A stretch of 64,000 nucleotides of DNA from Ectopseudomonas khazarica (GTDB taxonomy: Bacteria > Pseudomonadota > Gammaproteobacteria > Pseudomonadales > Pseudomonadaceae): contig NZ_SBHZ01000002.1 in the NCBI RefSeq assembly GCF_004521985.1, positions 62,001-126,000 of the forward strand, given 5' to 3'. Below the pieces are notes generated by a model. It was not told the DNA's origin. It worked only from the letters and a program-made list of their open reading frames with translations, and searched no databases. Below are positions 13,259-22,642 of this stretch, one piece after another (position 1 is the stretch's first letter; each line of letters opens with the position of its first letter). Position numbers and translations under genes: made by a program.

Positions 13259-13352
13259 GGTCTGCTTTCTCATGGATGCTGTTTCGCAGCACCCTTCAAT
13301 ACGGGTATGATCCGGGGTTCAAGTTGCCCAAGATAGTGGAAGTCACCCTCCG

Positions 13353-13871
13353 ATGCAAAAAACCAAGCTCTTGCTGACCAGCCTGTCGCTGACCGGGCTC
13401 TTCGCACTCGCCGGTTGTTCATTCCCCGGGGTTTACAAGATCGACATTCAACAGGGCAATGTCGTGACACAGGACATGATAGACCAGCTGCGTCCCGGAA
13501 TGACCCGACGCCAAGTGCGGTTTATCATGGGCAACCCGCTGATCACCGACACCTTCCATGCCGATCGCTGGGATTATCTCTACAGCATCCAGCCAGGTGG
13601 CGGTCAGCGCCTGCAGGAACGCGTCAGCCTGGTCTTCGACGGCAGCGACCAGCTGGTCGGCCTGGCCGGCGACTTCATGCCCGGCGTAAGCCGCGACCAG
13701 GCCATCCTCGGCCAGGACAGCGATACCACCAGTACGCAGCCGCAGGCCAAGCCGCAGGACGACACGCCGCCGGCACCTGGCTCGCTGCTCGAGCAGATCC
13801 AGCGCGAAGTCGACCAGGTGGAAACCGTGCCGGTACCGACGCCGGAGCCGCTGGACACCGAACCGCAGTAA
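13353..13871 (+). CDS. bamE: Outer-membrane lipoprotein OmlA/BamE (SmpA)
   Basis: Lipoprotein subunit of the BAM complex that inserts beta-barrels in the outer membrane. It has 172 residues. The signal peptide has lipobox LAGC with the lipidated Cys at 22 and Ser at +2. The BamE fold spans about 30-110 with [18 protein letters not shown] and [13 protein letters not shown] Pro/Gln-rich tail (about 118-172) is longer than in E. coli BamE. It is divergent from fur; a possible -10 TATGAT lies near 13301. Confidence 0.96.
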   Translation: MQKTKLLLTSLSLTGLFALAGCSFPGVYKIDIQQGNVVTQDMIDQLRPGMTRRQVRFIMGNPLITDTFHADRWDYLYSIQPGGGQRLQERVSLVFDGSDQLVGLAGDFMPGVSRDQAILGQDSDTTSTQPQAKPQDDTPPAPGSLLEQIQREVDQVETVPVPTPEPLDTEPQ

Positions 13872-13876
13872 CACCC

Positions 13877-13919
13877 AGACATGAAAAAGCCCGGACTCGC
13901 TCCGGGCTTTTTCATGTCT
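13877..13919. terminator. Bidirectional terminator after bamE
   Basis: A perfect 19-bp stem (agacatgaaaaagcccgga and its complement) around ctcgc, with A- and T-runs. It separates convergent bamE and rnfH. Confidence 0.93.
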
Positions 13920-13948
13920 GCTCGCCACGTGGCAGCAAGCGCTGTGCT

Positions 13949-14269
13949 TCAGGCCGACTCGTCGCCCTCTTCCCGGGCCTTGGCCTTGGCCGCACGCTGC
14001 TTGCGCACCTCTTTCGGGTCGGCGATCAGCGGGCGGTAGATCTCCACTCGCTCCCCCTCGACCAGCTCGCGTTCCTCCGGCTTGCTGACCGCCTTGCCGA
14101 AGATACCCAGCGGCGCCTGCTGCAGATCCAGTTCGGGAAAGAACTGCTGCATGCCGGAGCGCAGCGCCGCCTCGCGCACCGTGGTGCCGACCGGCACCGA
14201 CAGGCGCAGCAGCTTCTGCCGTTCGGCCAGCGCGTAGACCACCTCGATCGCAATGCTCGGCTTATCCAT
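13949..14269 (-). CDS. rnfH: RnfH family ubiquitin-like protein
   Basis: A 106-residue protein of the RnfH/UPF0125 family with a beta-grasp fold; its biochemical role is not established, and in E. coli it forms a toxin-antitoxin-like pair with RatA. Family signatures are IEVVYALAERQKLLRLSVP, VREAALRSG, LGIFGKAVSKPEERELVEGERVEIYRPL and the basic tail DPKEVRKQRAAKAKARE. The ATG at 14269 overlaps the ratA stop by 8 bases, so the two are translationally coupled. Confidence 0.93.
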   Translation of the reverse strand: MDKPSIAIEVVYALAERQKLLRLSVPVGTTVREAALRSGMQQFFPELDLQQAPLGIFGKAVSKPEERELVEGERVEIYRPLIADPKEVRKQRAAKAKAREEGDESA

Positions 14270-14696
14270 AGAGTTGCTTGGCTCGCTGACAGAAGGCATC
14301 GACCATGGTGTTGGTCGCCTGGTTGAACAGAGGCCCGAGGGTAGCGCGCACCAGCGGCCCGGCGTAGTCGAAGGTCAGATCGAGGCTGATCTTGCAGGCC
14401 TTGTCGCCCAGCGCCTTGAACTCCCAGACACCGTTCAGGCTGGTGAACGGTCCTTCCTGCAGGTTCATCTCGATGCGCTGCCCGGGCTGCAGCGCATTGC
14501 GCGTGACGAAACGCTGGCTGATGCTGCCCTTGGCCACCTCGAGACTGGCCAGCATGTGCGTCTCGCTGACCTCCAGCACTTCACTGGCGCGGCACCACGG
14601 CAGGAACTGCGGGTAGCTGGCGACATCGTTGACGAGGTCAAACAGCGCCTGCGCCGGATAAGGCAGCAACGCCGAGCGCTGGATTCGAGTAGTCAT
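14262..14696 (-). CDS. ratA: RatA/COQ10-type SRPBCC protein
   Basis: A START-like single-domain protein of 144 residues. In E. coli RatA blocks 70S subunit association; the eukaryotic relative Coq10 binds ubiquinone, so the primary bacterial role is debated. Motifs are YPAQALFDLVNDVASYPQFLPWC near the N-terminus and FDYAGPLVRATLGPLF near the C-terminus. Its ATG follows directly on the stop of the upstream symporter gene (TAAATG) and it overlaps rnfH downstream, so the three probably form an operon. It is not itself a demonstrated toxin here. Confidence 0.93.
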   Translation of the reverse strand: MTTRIQRSALLPYPAQALFDLVNDVASYPQFLPWCRASEVLEVSETHMLASLEVAKGSISQRFVTRNALQPGQRIEMNLQEGPFTSLNGVWEFKALGDKACKISLDLTFDYAGPLVRATLGPLFNQATNTMVDAFCQRAKQLYG

Positions 14697-16100
14697 TTAC
14701 TTGCTCAGCTCCGCGATGAAAACGATCAGAACGCCGATCGGCGCCACGACGCGAATCAGCCAGAGGGCGAGATTGAACAGCAACGGGCTCTTGATCGCCA
14801 ACTCGTCACGCACCGAATCACGGCTGAGCACCCAACCGGCGAACAGAGCGAACGCCAGGCCGCCCAGCGGCAGCAGGATGCGGCTGGTCAGGTAGTCGAT
14901 GCTATCGAAGAAGGTCTTGCCGCCCTCGGCGCCCCACTGCAGCAGGTGGAAGCCATCGTCGGCGAAGACGAAGAACTTGGCCTCGGCCCAGACGTTGAAC
15001 GACAGCACGGTGCCCATGCCGACCAGCCAGCACAGCAGCGCCAGCACCGCCGTGACCAGGGCACGGCTGCGTCCGCTCTTCTCGACGAAGTAGGCGACTG
15101 CCGGCTCGAGCATGGAGATCGACGAACTCCACGCCGCCACGGCCACCAGGACGAAGAAGATCAGCCCCATCACCTGGCCGAAGGCGATGTTGCCAAAGGC
15201 GATCGGCAGGGTGACGAACATCAGCCCCGGACCACCGCCCGGCTCCAGGCCGGCGGCGAAGACGATGGGAAACAGGGCCAGACCAGCGGTCAGCGCGACC
15301 AGGGTATCGAGCAGGCCGACGGTCAGCACGGTGGCGCCGATCGATGCCTTCTTCGGCATGTAGGCGCCGTACACCATGATCGAGCCAACGCCGACGCTCA
15401 GGGTGAAGAAGGCATGCCCCATGGCGGCGAGAATGCCACCCTGCACCTTGCTGGCGTCGAAATGGAAGAGGAAATCGAAGCCTTCACGGAAGTGTCCGGT
15501 GGTAAAGCTGTAGCCCAGCAGCACCAGGAGCAGCACGAACAGCAGCGGCATCATGATGCGCAGGCTGCGCTCCAGCCCCGCGACCACGCCCTTGGCGATC
15601 ACGAACGCAGTGATCAGCATGAACAGGCTGTGCCACAGGGTCAGCCGCCAGGGGTCCGCAGTCAGCCCGCCGAACGCCGCACCGGCGCCTTCGGCGGTGA
15701 TGCCGGTGAAGTCGCCACGCCCCATGCTGAGGATGTAGTCCAGCGACCAGCCGGCCACCACGCTATAGAAGGACAGGATCAGCAGGGCCGCGACCATGCC
15801 GCCCAGCGCCGCCAGCGACCAGCCTTTCGACGCGCCCGCCTCGATGGCGAGGCTCTTCATCGAATTGACCGGGCTCTGCCGGCCACGCCGGCCGATCAGG
15901 GTTTCCGCCAGCATGATCGGCACGCCCACCAGGGCGATGCAGAACAGGTACATGACGACGAATGCACCGCCGCCATAGACCCCTGTCATGTAGGGGAACT
16001 TCCAGATATTACCGAGGCCTACTGCCGAGCCGGTAGCCGCCAGAATGAATACCCAACGACTGGCCCAGGCGCCATGAATCGAAACGTTGTCGCTCGCCAT
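14697..16100 (-). CDS. Sodium-dependent transporter, NSS (SNF) family
   Basis: A 467-residue inner-membrane sodium symporter of the LeuT-like neurotransmitter:sodium symporter family; the substrate is probably an amino acid but is not readable from sequence. About 11-12 membrane segments are present. The first contains RWVFILAATGSAVGLGNIWKFP with the unwound GSAVGLGN sodium/substrate site; FFTLSVGVGSIMVYGAYM lies in the middle. The ATG at 16100 gives the typical short hydrophilic N-terminus; the frame extends 30 codons upstream without support. It is divergent from smpB. Confidence 0.92.
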   Translation of the reverse strand: MASDNVSIHGAWASRWVFILAATGSAVGLGNIWKFPYMTGVYGGGAFVVMYLFCIALVGVPIMLAETLIGRRGRQSPVNSMKSLAIEAGASKGWSLAALGGMVAALLILSFYSVVAGWSLDYILSMGRGDFTGITAEGAGAAFGGLTADPWRLTLWHSLFMLITAFVIAKGVVAGLERSLRIMMPLLFVLLLVLLGYSFTTGHFREGFDFLFHFDASKVQGGILAAMGHAFFTLSVGVGSIMVYGAYMPKKASIGATVLTVGLLDTLVALTAGLALFPIVFAAGLEPGGGPGLMFVTLPIAFGNIAFGQVMGLIFFVLVAVAAWSSSISMLEPAVAYFVEKSGRSRALVTAVLALLCWLVGMGTVLSFNVWAEAKFFVFADDGFHLLQWGAEGGKTFFDSIDYLTSRILLPLGGLAFALFAGWVLSRDSVRDELAIKSPLLFNLALWLIRVVAPIGVLIVFIAELSK

Positions 16101-16227
16101 TACGGCCAACACCCCATCACTACGGGAAAAAGATCGCGCATTGTCGAAGATTAGCCGGACAGGCTCAAGCTTGGCTCGGTAAAGCCCCATGGCGCAGGCG
16201 CGGGCGACTCCCTATAATGCGCGCCCT

Positions 16228-16710
16228 ATGGCTAAGCAAAAGAAACATCCACAAGGCACCATCGCGCTGAACAAAAAGGCGCTGCACGATTATTTCGTCG
16301 AACAGAAGTTCGAGGCGGGCGTCGCCCTGGCTGGCTGGGAAGTGAAGAGCCTGCGCGCTGGCAAGGCCCAGCTGGTGGACAGCTACGTACTGCTCAAGGA
16401 CGACGAAGCCTGGCTGATGGGGGCGCATATCACCCCGTTGAAAACCGCCAGCACCCACGTCATCGCCGACCCGATCCGCACGCGCAAGCTACTGCTGAAC
16501 AAGCGCGAGCTGGACAAGCTGTTCGGTGCCGTGCAGCAGAAGGGCTACACCTGCGTCGCCCTGTCGCTGTACTGGAAACAGCACCTGGTCAAATGCGAGA
16601 TCGCCCTGGCCAAGGGCAAGAAGGACTTCGACAAGCGCCACGTCGAGAAAGAGCGTGACGCCAACCGTGAAGTCCAGCGCGCCATGCGCAGCAAGGGCAA
16701 GGACGACTGA
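16228..16710 (+). CDS. smpB: SsrA-binding protein SmpB
   Basis: Binds tmRNA and brings it to stalled ribosomes in trans-translation. It has 160 residues. The beta-barrel core includes [37 protein letters not shown], and the basic C-terminal tail ([20 protein letters not shown]) mimics codon-anticodon pairing in the decoding centre. The start ATG at 16228 follows a TATAAT box at 16213-16218 by 9 bases, implying a very short leader. The ssrA gene is not in the window. Confidence 0.97.
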   Translation: MAKQKKHPQGTIALNKKALHDYFVEQKFEAGVALAGWEVKSLRAGKAQLVDSYVLLKDDEAWLMGAHITPLKTASTHVIADPIRTRKLLLNKRELDKLFGAVQQKGYTCVALSLYWKQHLVKCEIALAKGKKDFDKRHVEKERDANREVQRAMRSKGKDD

Positions 16711-16774
16711 CAGCGGCTGCGGGCCATGAGCGCTTTCACAGCGACTCTGGCTCCTGCATGTAGCTTGTAGCTGC

Positions 16775-17542
16775 CTATAGTCCCTGCCGACGCTGCGCTC
16801 GCGCCACGCGCCGAGCCTCCAGCTGAACTTCCGCCAGCACTTCCTGCACATAGTCGATGTGCCGGTTGGACAGGTCGCGCGCGTCCTCCGCACGCCCTTC
16901 GATGATCGCCTCGAACAGCGCCCGGTGCTGGCTGATCAGCATGTCGCGGGTTTCTTCGCGCTGGGCGTACATGCCACCGATGTTGGTCACCACGTTGCGC
17001 TTGAGCAGATCGAACAGGCCGCGGATGGTGTGCAGCAGCACGGCATTGTGGCTGGCTTCGGCAATCGCCAGATGGAAGCGCGCATCGGCCGCGCCCTCCT
17101 CGGCCCGCGTGACCTTGCCAGCGCGCGAGTAGCAGTCCTGCAACGCCTCGAACGCCTCGCTCAGCCGTTGCCGGTCGATATCGGTGGCTCGCCGGGCCGC
17201 GTAGTAGGCACAGGAACCTTCCAGCGTATGGCGGAATTCCAGCAGGTCGCGCTGCGCATCCTCCTTGTTCTCCAGCAGGTGCAACAGCGGGTCGCTGAAG
17301 GTCGAGCCCAGTGATTCGGCCACATAGTTGCCGCCACCCTGACGGCTGACCAGCAACCCCTTGGCCACCAGTTTCTGAATCGCCTCGCGCAGGGACGGAC
17401 GTGACACGCCGAACTGCTCGGCCAATGCGCGCTCGGCAGGCAGCCGCTCGCCGGCACGCAGGGTGCCTTCGAGAATCATGGTTTCCAGTTGCGCGACGAT
17501 GTCGTCCGAGAGACGACGCTGTCGCACCAGACCTACTTCCAT
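16775..17542 (-). CDS. lldR: GntR/FadR-type regulator of lactate utilisation (LldR)
   Basis: Repressor, relieved by lactate, of the adjacent lldP-lldD-dld genes. It has 255 residues. The N-terminal GntR winged helix (about 8-75) contains RQRRLSDDIVAQLETMILEG, ERLPAERALAEQFGVSRPSLREAIQKL and the wing SRQGGGNYV; the C-terminal FCD ligand domain has FHLAIAEASHNAVLLHTIRGLFDLL with metal/ligand-binding His. The start at 17542 is preceded by GGAGAAG. It is divergent from lldP with a matching palindromic operator between them. Confidence 0.93.
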   Translation of the reverse strand: MEVGLVRQRRLSDDIVAQLETMILEGTLRAGERLPAERALAEQFGVSRPSLREAIQKLVAKGLLVSRQGGGNYVAESLGSTFSDPLLHLLENKEDAQRDLLEFRHTLEGSCAYYAARRATDIDRQRLSEAFEALQDCYSRAGKVTRAEEGAADARFHLAIAEASHNAVLLHTIRGLFDLLKRNVVTNIGGMYAQREETRDMLISQHRALFEAIIEGRAEDARDLSNRHIDYVQEVLAEVQLEARRVARAQRRQGL

Positions 17543-17700
17543 TGCGCGCTTCTCCATTGGTTTGACCAGGCCATATGCAGCATGGCGCAAGCCTATAGCG
17601 CCGCCCCGCGACGAACAAGACAGCATTCTACGACCAAAGTCTTAGCCCTGCGATTTGACAGCGCATTGATCGACTTTTAACCTGAGCCGGCTGTTTTGTA

Positions 17701-17717
17701 AATTGGTCTTACCAATT
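17701..17717. promoter_or_regulatory. LldR operator
   Basis: AATTGGTCTTACCAATT: 7-bp perfect arms around a 3-base centre. It follows the GGT-N3-ACC pattern of FadR-subfamily operators and closely resembles the LldR operator of E. coli as I remember it. It lies between divergent lldR and lldP. Confidence 0.85.
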
Positions 17718-17758
17718 AACCCGATTCAATAACAAGAACGAGTCGTCGAGGTCACGCC

Positions 17759-17839
17759 ATGAAGCCCCATAGCGCTGCACGTCTGCCGAATACCGCATCC
17801 CCCCTGCTACTGCGCCGCGTGCGCCTTGCCGCGGAGTAA
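17759..17839 (+). CDS. Possible leader ORF upstream of lldP (26 codons)
   Basis: ATG to TAA encodes MKPHSAARLPNTASP followed by LLLRRVRLAAE. It is preceded by GAGGT at a normal distance, and its stop codon sits inside the lldP ribosome binding site (GGAGTAAG), 5 bases before the lldP ATG. That spacing fits translational coupling. No homologue is recognised and coding status is unproven. Confidence 0.4.
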   Translation: MKPHSAARLPNTASPLLLRRVRLAAE

Positions 17840-17844
17840 GCCCC

Positions 17845-19539
17845 ATGTCCAACGGAATTCTCGCCCTGCTGGCGTTCTCGCCGATCCTGCTCGCCGCCAT
17901 CCTGCTGATCGGCCTGCGCTGGCCGGCCAAGCGCGCCATGCCGCTGGTCTATCTGGTCACCGCCGCCGTCGGCCTGTTCGCCTGGGACATGAGCCTCAAC
18001 CGCGTGCTGGCCTCCACCCTGCAAGGCCTGCTGATCACCCTCGGCCTGCTGTGGATCATCTTCGGCGCGATCCTGCTGCTGAACACCCTCAAGCATTCCG
18101 GCGGCATCACCGCCATTCGTGCCGGTTTCACCACCATCAGTCCTGACCGTCGCATCCAGGCCATCATCATCGCCTGGCTGTTCGGCTGCTTCATCGAGGG
18201 CGCCTCGGGTTTCGGTACCCCGGCCGCCATCGCTGCCCCGCTGCTGGTGGCCATCGGCTTCCCGGCCATGGCTGCGGTGCTGATGGGCATGCTGGTTCAG
18301 AGCACGCCGGTGTCCTTCGGCGCGGTCGGCACGCCCATCATCGTCGGCGTCAACACCGGCCTGGATACCGCGACCATCGGCGCCCACCTGGTGGAGCAAG
18401 GTTCCTCCTGGGCGCAGTTCCTGCAACTGATCACCAGTGAAGTGGCGATCATCCACGCCACCGTCGGCGTCCTGATGCCCACCATCATGGCGATGATGCT
18501 GACCCGCTTCTTCGGTGCCGAGAAAAGCTGGAAAGCCGGCCTGGCAGTCCTGCCGTTCGCCATCTTCGCCGGTTTCGCCTTCGTCATCCCCTACGTCTTC
18601 ACCGGCGTGTTCCTCGGCCCGGAATTCCCCTCCCTGCTGGGCGGCCTGATCGGCCTGGCCATCGTCACCAGCGCCGCACGCGTCGGCTTCCTGGTACCGA
18701 AGCAGACCTGGGACTTCGCCCCGGCGGACAAATGGCCGAGCGAATGGCTGGGCAGCGTCGAGATGAAACTGGACGAGCTGACCGCCAAGCCGATGAGCGC
18801 ACTGCGCGCCTGGCTGCCCTACGTGCTGGTCGGCGCCCTGCTGGTGATCAGCCGCGTGTTCCCGCAGGTGGGCAACGCCCTGAAAGCCGTGGTGGTGAAC
18901 TTCCCCGACCTGCTCGGCGAAGCCGGCGTCAGCGCCAGCTTCCAGCCGCTGTACCTGCCAGGCGGCATTCTGGTCGCCGTGGTACTGGCCACTTTCTTCC
19001 TGCACGGCATGAAGGCGCGTGACCTGGGCAAGGCCGTCAAGGAATCCTCCAGCGTGCTGCTCAGCGCCGGCTTCGTGCTGCTGTTCACCGTGCCGATGGT
19101 GCGCATCCTGATCAACTCCGGCGTCAACGGTGCCGAGCTGGCCAGCATGCCGATCCTGATGGCGCGCTGGGTCGCTGACAGCGTCGGCGGCATCTACCCG
19201 CTGCTGGCCCCGAGCATCGGCGCCCTGGGCGCGTTCATCGCCGGTTCCAACACCGTCAGCAACATGATGTTCAGCCAGTTCCAGTTCGGCGTGGCCAGCA
19301 GCCTGGGCATCTCCAGCGCGCTGATCGTCGCGGTGCAGGCCGTGGGCGCCGCCGCCGGCAACATGGTGGCGATCCACAACGTGGTCGCGGCATCGGCCAC
19401 CGTTGGCCTGCTGGGCCGCGAAGGCAGTACCCTGCGCAAGACTATCTGGCCGACGCTGTACTACGTGCTGTTCACCGGCATCATCGCGCTGGTCGCGATC
19501 TACGTACTGGGCATCAGCGACCCGCTGGCCGCCCGCTGA
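17845..19539 (+). CDS. lldP: L-lactate permease (LctP family)
   Basis: Inner-membrane proton symporter that imports lactate, and often glycolate. It has 564 residues and about 12-14 membrane segments. Family-conserved stretches include WLFGCFIEGASGFGTPAAIAAP, FGAVGTPIIVGVNTGL, IGALGAFIAGSNTVSNMMF and AAGNMVAIHNVVAASATVGL. First gene of the lactate operon, downstream of the LldR operator. A GC-rich hairpin follows at 19557-19575. Confidence 0.97.
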   Translation: MSNGILALLAFSPILLAAILLIGLRWPAKRAMPLVYLVTAAVGLFAWDMSLNRVLASTLQGLLITLGLLWIIFGAILLLNTLKHSGGITAIRAGFTTISPDRRIQAIIIAWLFGCFIEGASGFGTPAAIAAPLLVAIGFPAMAAVLMGMLVQSTPVSFGAVGTPIIVGVNTGLDTATIGAHLVEQGSSWAQFLQLITSEVAIIHATVGVLMPTIMAMMLTRFFGAEKSWKAGLAVLPFAIFAGFAFVIPYVFTGVFLGPEFPSLLGGLIGLAIVTSAARVGFLVPKQTWDFAPADKWPSEWLGSVEMKLDELTAKPMSALRAWLPYVLVGALLVISRVFPQVGNALKAVVVNFPDLLGEAGVSASFQPLYLPGGILVAVVLATFFLHGMKARDLGKAVKESSSVLLSAGFVLLFTVPMVRILINSGVNGAELASMPILMARWVADSVGGIYPLLAPSIGALGAFIAGSNTVSNMMFSQFQFGVASSLGISSALIVAVQAVGAAAGNMVAIHNVVAASATVGLLGREGSTLRKTIWPTLYYVLFTGIIALVAIYVLGISDPLAAR

Positions 19540-19556
19540 GCACAAGGTTCCACTGC

Positions 19557-19575
19557 GCCCCGGCCATGCCGGGGC
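19557..19575 (+). other. Hairpin between lldP and lldD
   Basis: gccccggc-cat-gccggggc, a perfect 8-bp stem in the 84-base gap. No T-run follows immediately, so it is more likely an mRNA-stabilising or partly attenuating element than a full terminator. Confidence 0.5.
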
Positions 19576-19623
19576 TCTTGCCGTCAGGCTACGCTTCCCC
19601 TTTTTCAGCAACAGGATGAGCCC

Positions 19624-20763
19624 ATGATCATTTCTGCCTCTACCGACTATCGCGCCGCCGCTCAGCGCAAGCTGCCGCCCTTCCTGTTCCACTACGTCGA
19701 TGGTGGTGCCTATGCCGAGCACACCCTGCGCCGCAACGTCGCCGACCTGTCGGACATCGAGCTGCGGCAGCGGGTGCTGAAGAACATGTCCGAGCTGGAC
19801 CTGTCCACCGAGCTGTTCGGCGAGAAGATGTCGATGCCGGTCGGTCTGGCGCCGGTCGGCCTCACCGGCATGTTCGCCCGCCGCGGCGAAGTGCAGGCGG
19901 CCAAGGCGGCAGCGGCCAAGGGCCTGCCCTTCACCCTGTCCACCGTGTCGGTGTGCCCGATCGAGGAAGTGGCGCCGGCGATCGACCGGCCCATGTGGTT
20001 CCAGCTTTACGTGCTGAAGGACCGCGGCTTCATGAAGAACGCCCTGGAGCGGGCCAAGGCCGCCGGCTGCTCGACCCTGGTGTTCACCGTGGACATGCCC
20101 GTGCCCGGCGCCCGCTACCGCGACGCCCACTCCGGCATGAGCGGCCCGAACGCGGCCATGCGCCGCGTGCTGCAGGCCATGACTCACCCGCAGTGGGCCT
20201 GGGACGTCGGTCTGCTGGGCAAGCCGCATGACCTGGGCAACATTTCCGCCTACCGTGGCAACCCCACGGGTCTGGCCGACTACATCGGCTGGCTGGGCGC
20301 CAACTTCGACCCGTCGATCTCCTGGAAGGACCTGGAGTGGATCCGCGACTTCTGGGACGGCCCGATGGTCATCAAGGGCATCCTCGACCCGGAAGACGCC
20401 CGCGACGCCGTCAGCTTCGGTGCCGACGGCATCATCGTCTCCAACCACGGCGGTCGTCAGCTCGACGGCGTGCTGTCCAGCGCCCGTGCCCTGCCGGCCA
20501 TCGCCGACGCGGTCAAGGGTGACCTGAAGATTCTCGCCGACTCCGGCATCCGCACCGGCCTGGACGTGGTGCGCATGCTCGCCCTCGGCGCCGATACCGT
20601 GCTGCTCGGTCGCGCCTTCATCTACGCCCTGGCCGCCGCCGGTGGCGCCGGCGTGAGCAACCTGCTCGACCTGATCGAGAAGGAGATGCGCGTGGCCATG
20701 GTGCTGACGGGCGCCAAGTCCATCGCCGAGATCTCCTCGGACCTGCTGGTAAAGGAGCGCTGA
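19624..20763 (+). CDS. lldD: FMN-dependent L-lactate dehydrogenase
   Basis: Oxidises L-lactate to pyruvate at the inner membrane and passes electrons to the respiratory chain. It has 379 residues, standard for LldD. This alpha-hydroxyacid oxidase TIM barrel shows [32 protein letters not shown], and the catalytic loop [13 protein letters not shown] with the active-site His; [16 protein letters not shown] binds the FMN phosphate. It is the second gene of the operon; dld starts 5 bases after its stop. Confidence 0.98.
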   Translation: MIISASTDYRAAAQRKLPPFLFHYVDGGAYAEHTLRRNVADLSDIELRQRVLKNMSELDLSTELFGEKMSMPVGLAPVGLTGMFARRGEVQAAKAAAAKGLPFTLSTVSVCPIEEVAPAIDRPMWFQLYVLKDRGFMKNALERAKAAGCSTLVFTVDMPVPGARYRDAHSGMSGPNAAMRRVLQAMTHPQWAWDVGLLGKPHDLGNISAYRGNPTGLADYIGWLGANFDPSISWKDLEWIRDFWDGPMVIKGILDPEDARDAVSFGADGIIVSNHGGRQLDGVLSSARALPAIADAVKGDLKILADSGIRTGLDVVRMLALGADTVLLGRAFIYALAAAGGAGVSNLLDLIEKEMRVAMVLTGAKSIAEISSDLLVKER

Positions 20764-20767
20764 GTCG

Positions 20768-22483
20768 ATGACCGCTGCCGCCACCACCCCGAGCCGTGAA
20801 GACCTGCTGGTGCAGATGCGCCAGATCGTCGGTGCCAGCCATGTGCTGACCGACGAGCAAGGCACACGACGCTTCCGCAAGGGCCACCGTACCGGCGAGG
20901 GCAACGTCCTCGCGGTGGTGCGCCCGGGCTCCCTGCTGGAGCAATGGCGCATTCTCCAGGCGGCGGTCGCGGCTGATCGCATCGTCATCATGCAGGCCGC
21001 CAACACCGGCCTGACCGGTGGTTCCACCCCCGACGGCGACGACTACGACCGTGAGATCGTACTGATCAGCACCCTGCGCGTCAGCGGCGTGCAGCTGATC
21101 AACGATGGCCAGCAGGTGGTGTGCCTGCCCGGCGCCACCCTCGACCGCCTGGAACAGGCGCTGGCACCGCTGAATCGCGAACCGCACTCGGTGATCGGCT
21201 CCTCGTGCATCGGCGCTTCGGTGCTCGGCGGCATCTGCAACAACTCCGGCGGCGCCCTGGTACGCCGTGGCCCGGCCTATACCGAACTGGCGCTGTACGC
21301 ACAGGTGAAGGACGACGGCTCGCTGGAACTGGTCAATCACCTGGGGATCGAGCTGGGCGACAGCCCCGAGGAAATCCTCACCCGCCTGCAGCAGGGCGAC
21401 TACAGCCCGCAACAGGTACGCAACGAGGCCACCGCCAAGGCCTCCGACGCACGCTATGGCGAGCACGTGCGCGATGTCGACGCCGACACCCCGGCGCGCT
21501 TCAATGCCGACCCGTCACGCCTGTTCGAGGCCTCCGGTTCGGCCGGCAAGCTGTGCCTGTTCGCGGTGCGCCTGGACACCTTCCCGAAGGAACCGAGCAC
21601 GGTGTTCTACATCGGCAGCAACGACCCGCACGACCTGACCGAGGTGCGCCGCCACCTGCTGGCCAGGCTGCCGCGCCTGCCGATCGCGGGGGAATACATC
21701 CACCGCACCGCCTTCGACATCGGCGAGAAGTACGGCAAGGACACCTTTCTGGTGATCGACAAGTTCGGCACTTCCAGGGTGCCGGCGGCCTTCGCCATGA
21801 AGAGCCGGGTCGACGGGTTCTTCGAGCGCTTCGGCCTGCGTGGCGTGACCGATAAAGTGATCCAGGCGCTGATGAACCTGCTGCCCAGCCACCTGCCCGC
21901 GCGCATGCGCGAGTACCGCGACCGCTTCGAGCATCACCTGCTGGTGCGGGTGTCCAACGACACCCTGGAGCAGACCCGCGCCTTCCTCGCCGAGTTCTTC
22001 GCTGGCAGCGACAGCGGCGCCTACTTCGAATGCGACGCCGAGGAAGGCCGCAAGGCGTTCCTGCATCGCTTCGCCGTCGCCGGTGCCGCGATCCGCTACC
22101 GCGAGGCGCACCGCAGCAGCGTCGAGGACATCCTCGCCCTGGACATCGCCCTGCGCCGCAACGATCGCGACTGGGTCGAGACACTGCCGGACGAGATGGA
22201 GGAGCAGATCATCCACAAGCTCTACTACGGGCACTTCTTCTGCCACGTGTTCCACCAGGACTACATCGTCAAGAAAGGCAACGACCCGATCGCGATGGAA
22301 CACCGCATGTGGGCGCTGCTCGACGAGCGCCGCGCCGAATATCCGGCCGAGCACAACGTCGGCCACCTGTACGTGGCCAAGCCGGCGCTGGCGGGCTTCT
22401 ATCGCGAACTCGACCCGACCAACAGCTTCAACCCCGGTATCGGCCATACCTCGAAGAAGAAGCACTGGGGCGATTGCTGCTGA
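20768..22483 (+). CDS. dld: Quinone-dependent D-lactate dehydrogenase (Dld)
   Basis: Membrane-associated FAD enzyme oxidising D-lactate to pyruvate. It has 571 residues, the same length as E. coli Dld. The N-terminal FAD-binding (PCMH) domain has IIMQAANTGLTGGSTPDG-like text at about 75-95 (VIMQAANTGLTGGSTP) and SSCIGASVLGGICNNSGG; the C-terminal region carries YYGHFFCHVFHQDYIVKKG and ends FNPGIGHTSKKKHWGDCC. It is the third gene of the lactate operon, so both lactate stereoisomers can be used after uptake by LldP. Confidence 0.96.
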   Translation: MTAAATTPSREDLLVQMRQIVGASHVLTDEQGTRRFRKGHRTGEGNVLAVVRPGSLLEQWRILQAAVAADRIVIMQAANTGLTGGSTPDGDDYDREIVLISTLRVSGVQLINDGQQVVCLPGATLDRLEQALAPLNREPHSVIGSSCIGASVLGGICNNSGGALVRRGPAYTELALYAQVKDDGSLELVNHLGIELGDSPEEILTRLQQGDYSPQQVRNEATAKASDARYGEHVRDVDADTPARFNADPSRLFEASGSAGKLCLFAVRLDTFPKEPSTVFYIGSNDPHDLTEVRRHLLARLPRLPIAGEYIHRTAFDIGEKYGKDTFLVIDKFGTSRVPAAFAMKSRVDGFFERFGLRGVTDKVIQALMNLLPSHLPARMREYRDRFEHHLLVRVSNDTLEQTRAFLAEFFAGSDSGAYFECDAEEGRKAFLHRFAVAGAAIRYREAHRSSVEDILALDIALRRNDRDWVETLPDEMEEQIIHKLYYGHFFCHVFHQDYIVKKGNDPIAMEHRMWALLDERRAEYPAEHNVGHLYVAKPALAGFYRELDPTNSFNPGIGHTSKKKHWGDCC

Positions 22484-22497
22484 TACGTTACGCAGCA

Positions 22498-22527
22498 GCG
22501 GCTTCAGAGCTTCACGGCTGAAGCCGC
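22498..22527. repeat. REP-like palindrome after dld
   Basis: gcggcttcag and ctgaagccgc form 10-bp arms 10 bases apart, followed by the word tcctac. This is the form of common pseudomonad REP sequences. Confidence 0.65.
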
Positions 22528-22572
22528 TCCTACGGATAAGCACGCACGCCGGGTACAGTCCGGGGCCGACCC

Positions 22573-22634
22573 TGTAGCCCGGATGCAATCCGGGTCACCC
22601 TGACTGCCATTTTGCGGATGTCATCCGGGCTACA
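22573..22634. repeat. Second inverted repeat after dld
   Basis: tgtagcccggatg and catccgggctaca (13 bp, perfect) enclose about 36 bases. The word gtagcccggatg recurs in intergenic DNA of many proteobacteria as a dispersed repeat. Confidence 0.65.
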
Positions 22635-22642
22635 AAAAAACA

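Noticed and set aside
13259..13352. Fur box in the fur-omlA gap
   Set aside because: I found no 19-base GATAATGATAATCATTATC-like dyad; the gap only has a plausible -10 for omlA.
14262..14696. RatA as a stand-alone toxin of a toxin-antitoxin system
   Set aside because: The ratA-rnfH pair is conserved throughout Proteobacteria as housekeeping, and its COQ10-like fold argues for a lipid/ubiquinone or ribosome role; nothing in the sequence suggests a mobile addiction module.
16711..16774. tmRNA gene near smpB
   Set aside because: The 64-base gap is too short and lacks the tRNA-like ends; ssrA is not in this window.
17752..21027. Very long minus-strand frame across lldP-lldD
   Set aside because: It is antisense to three recognised genes, shows no family motif and has shadow-like composition.
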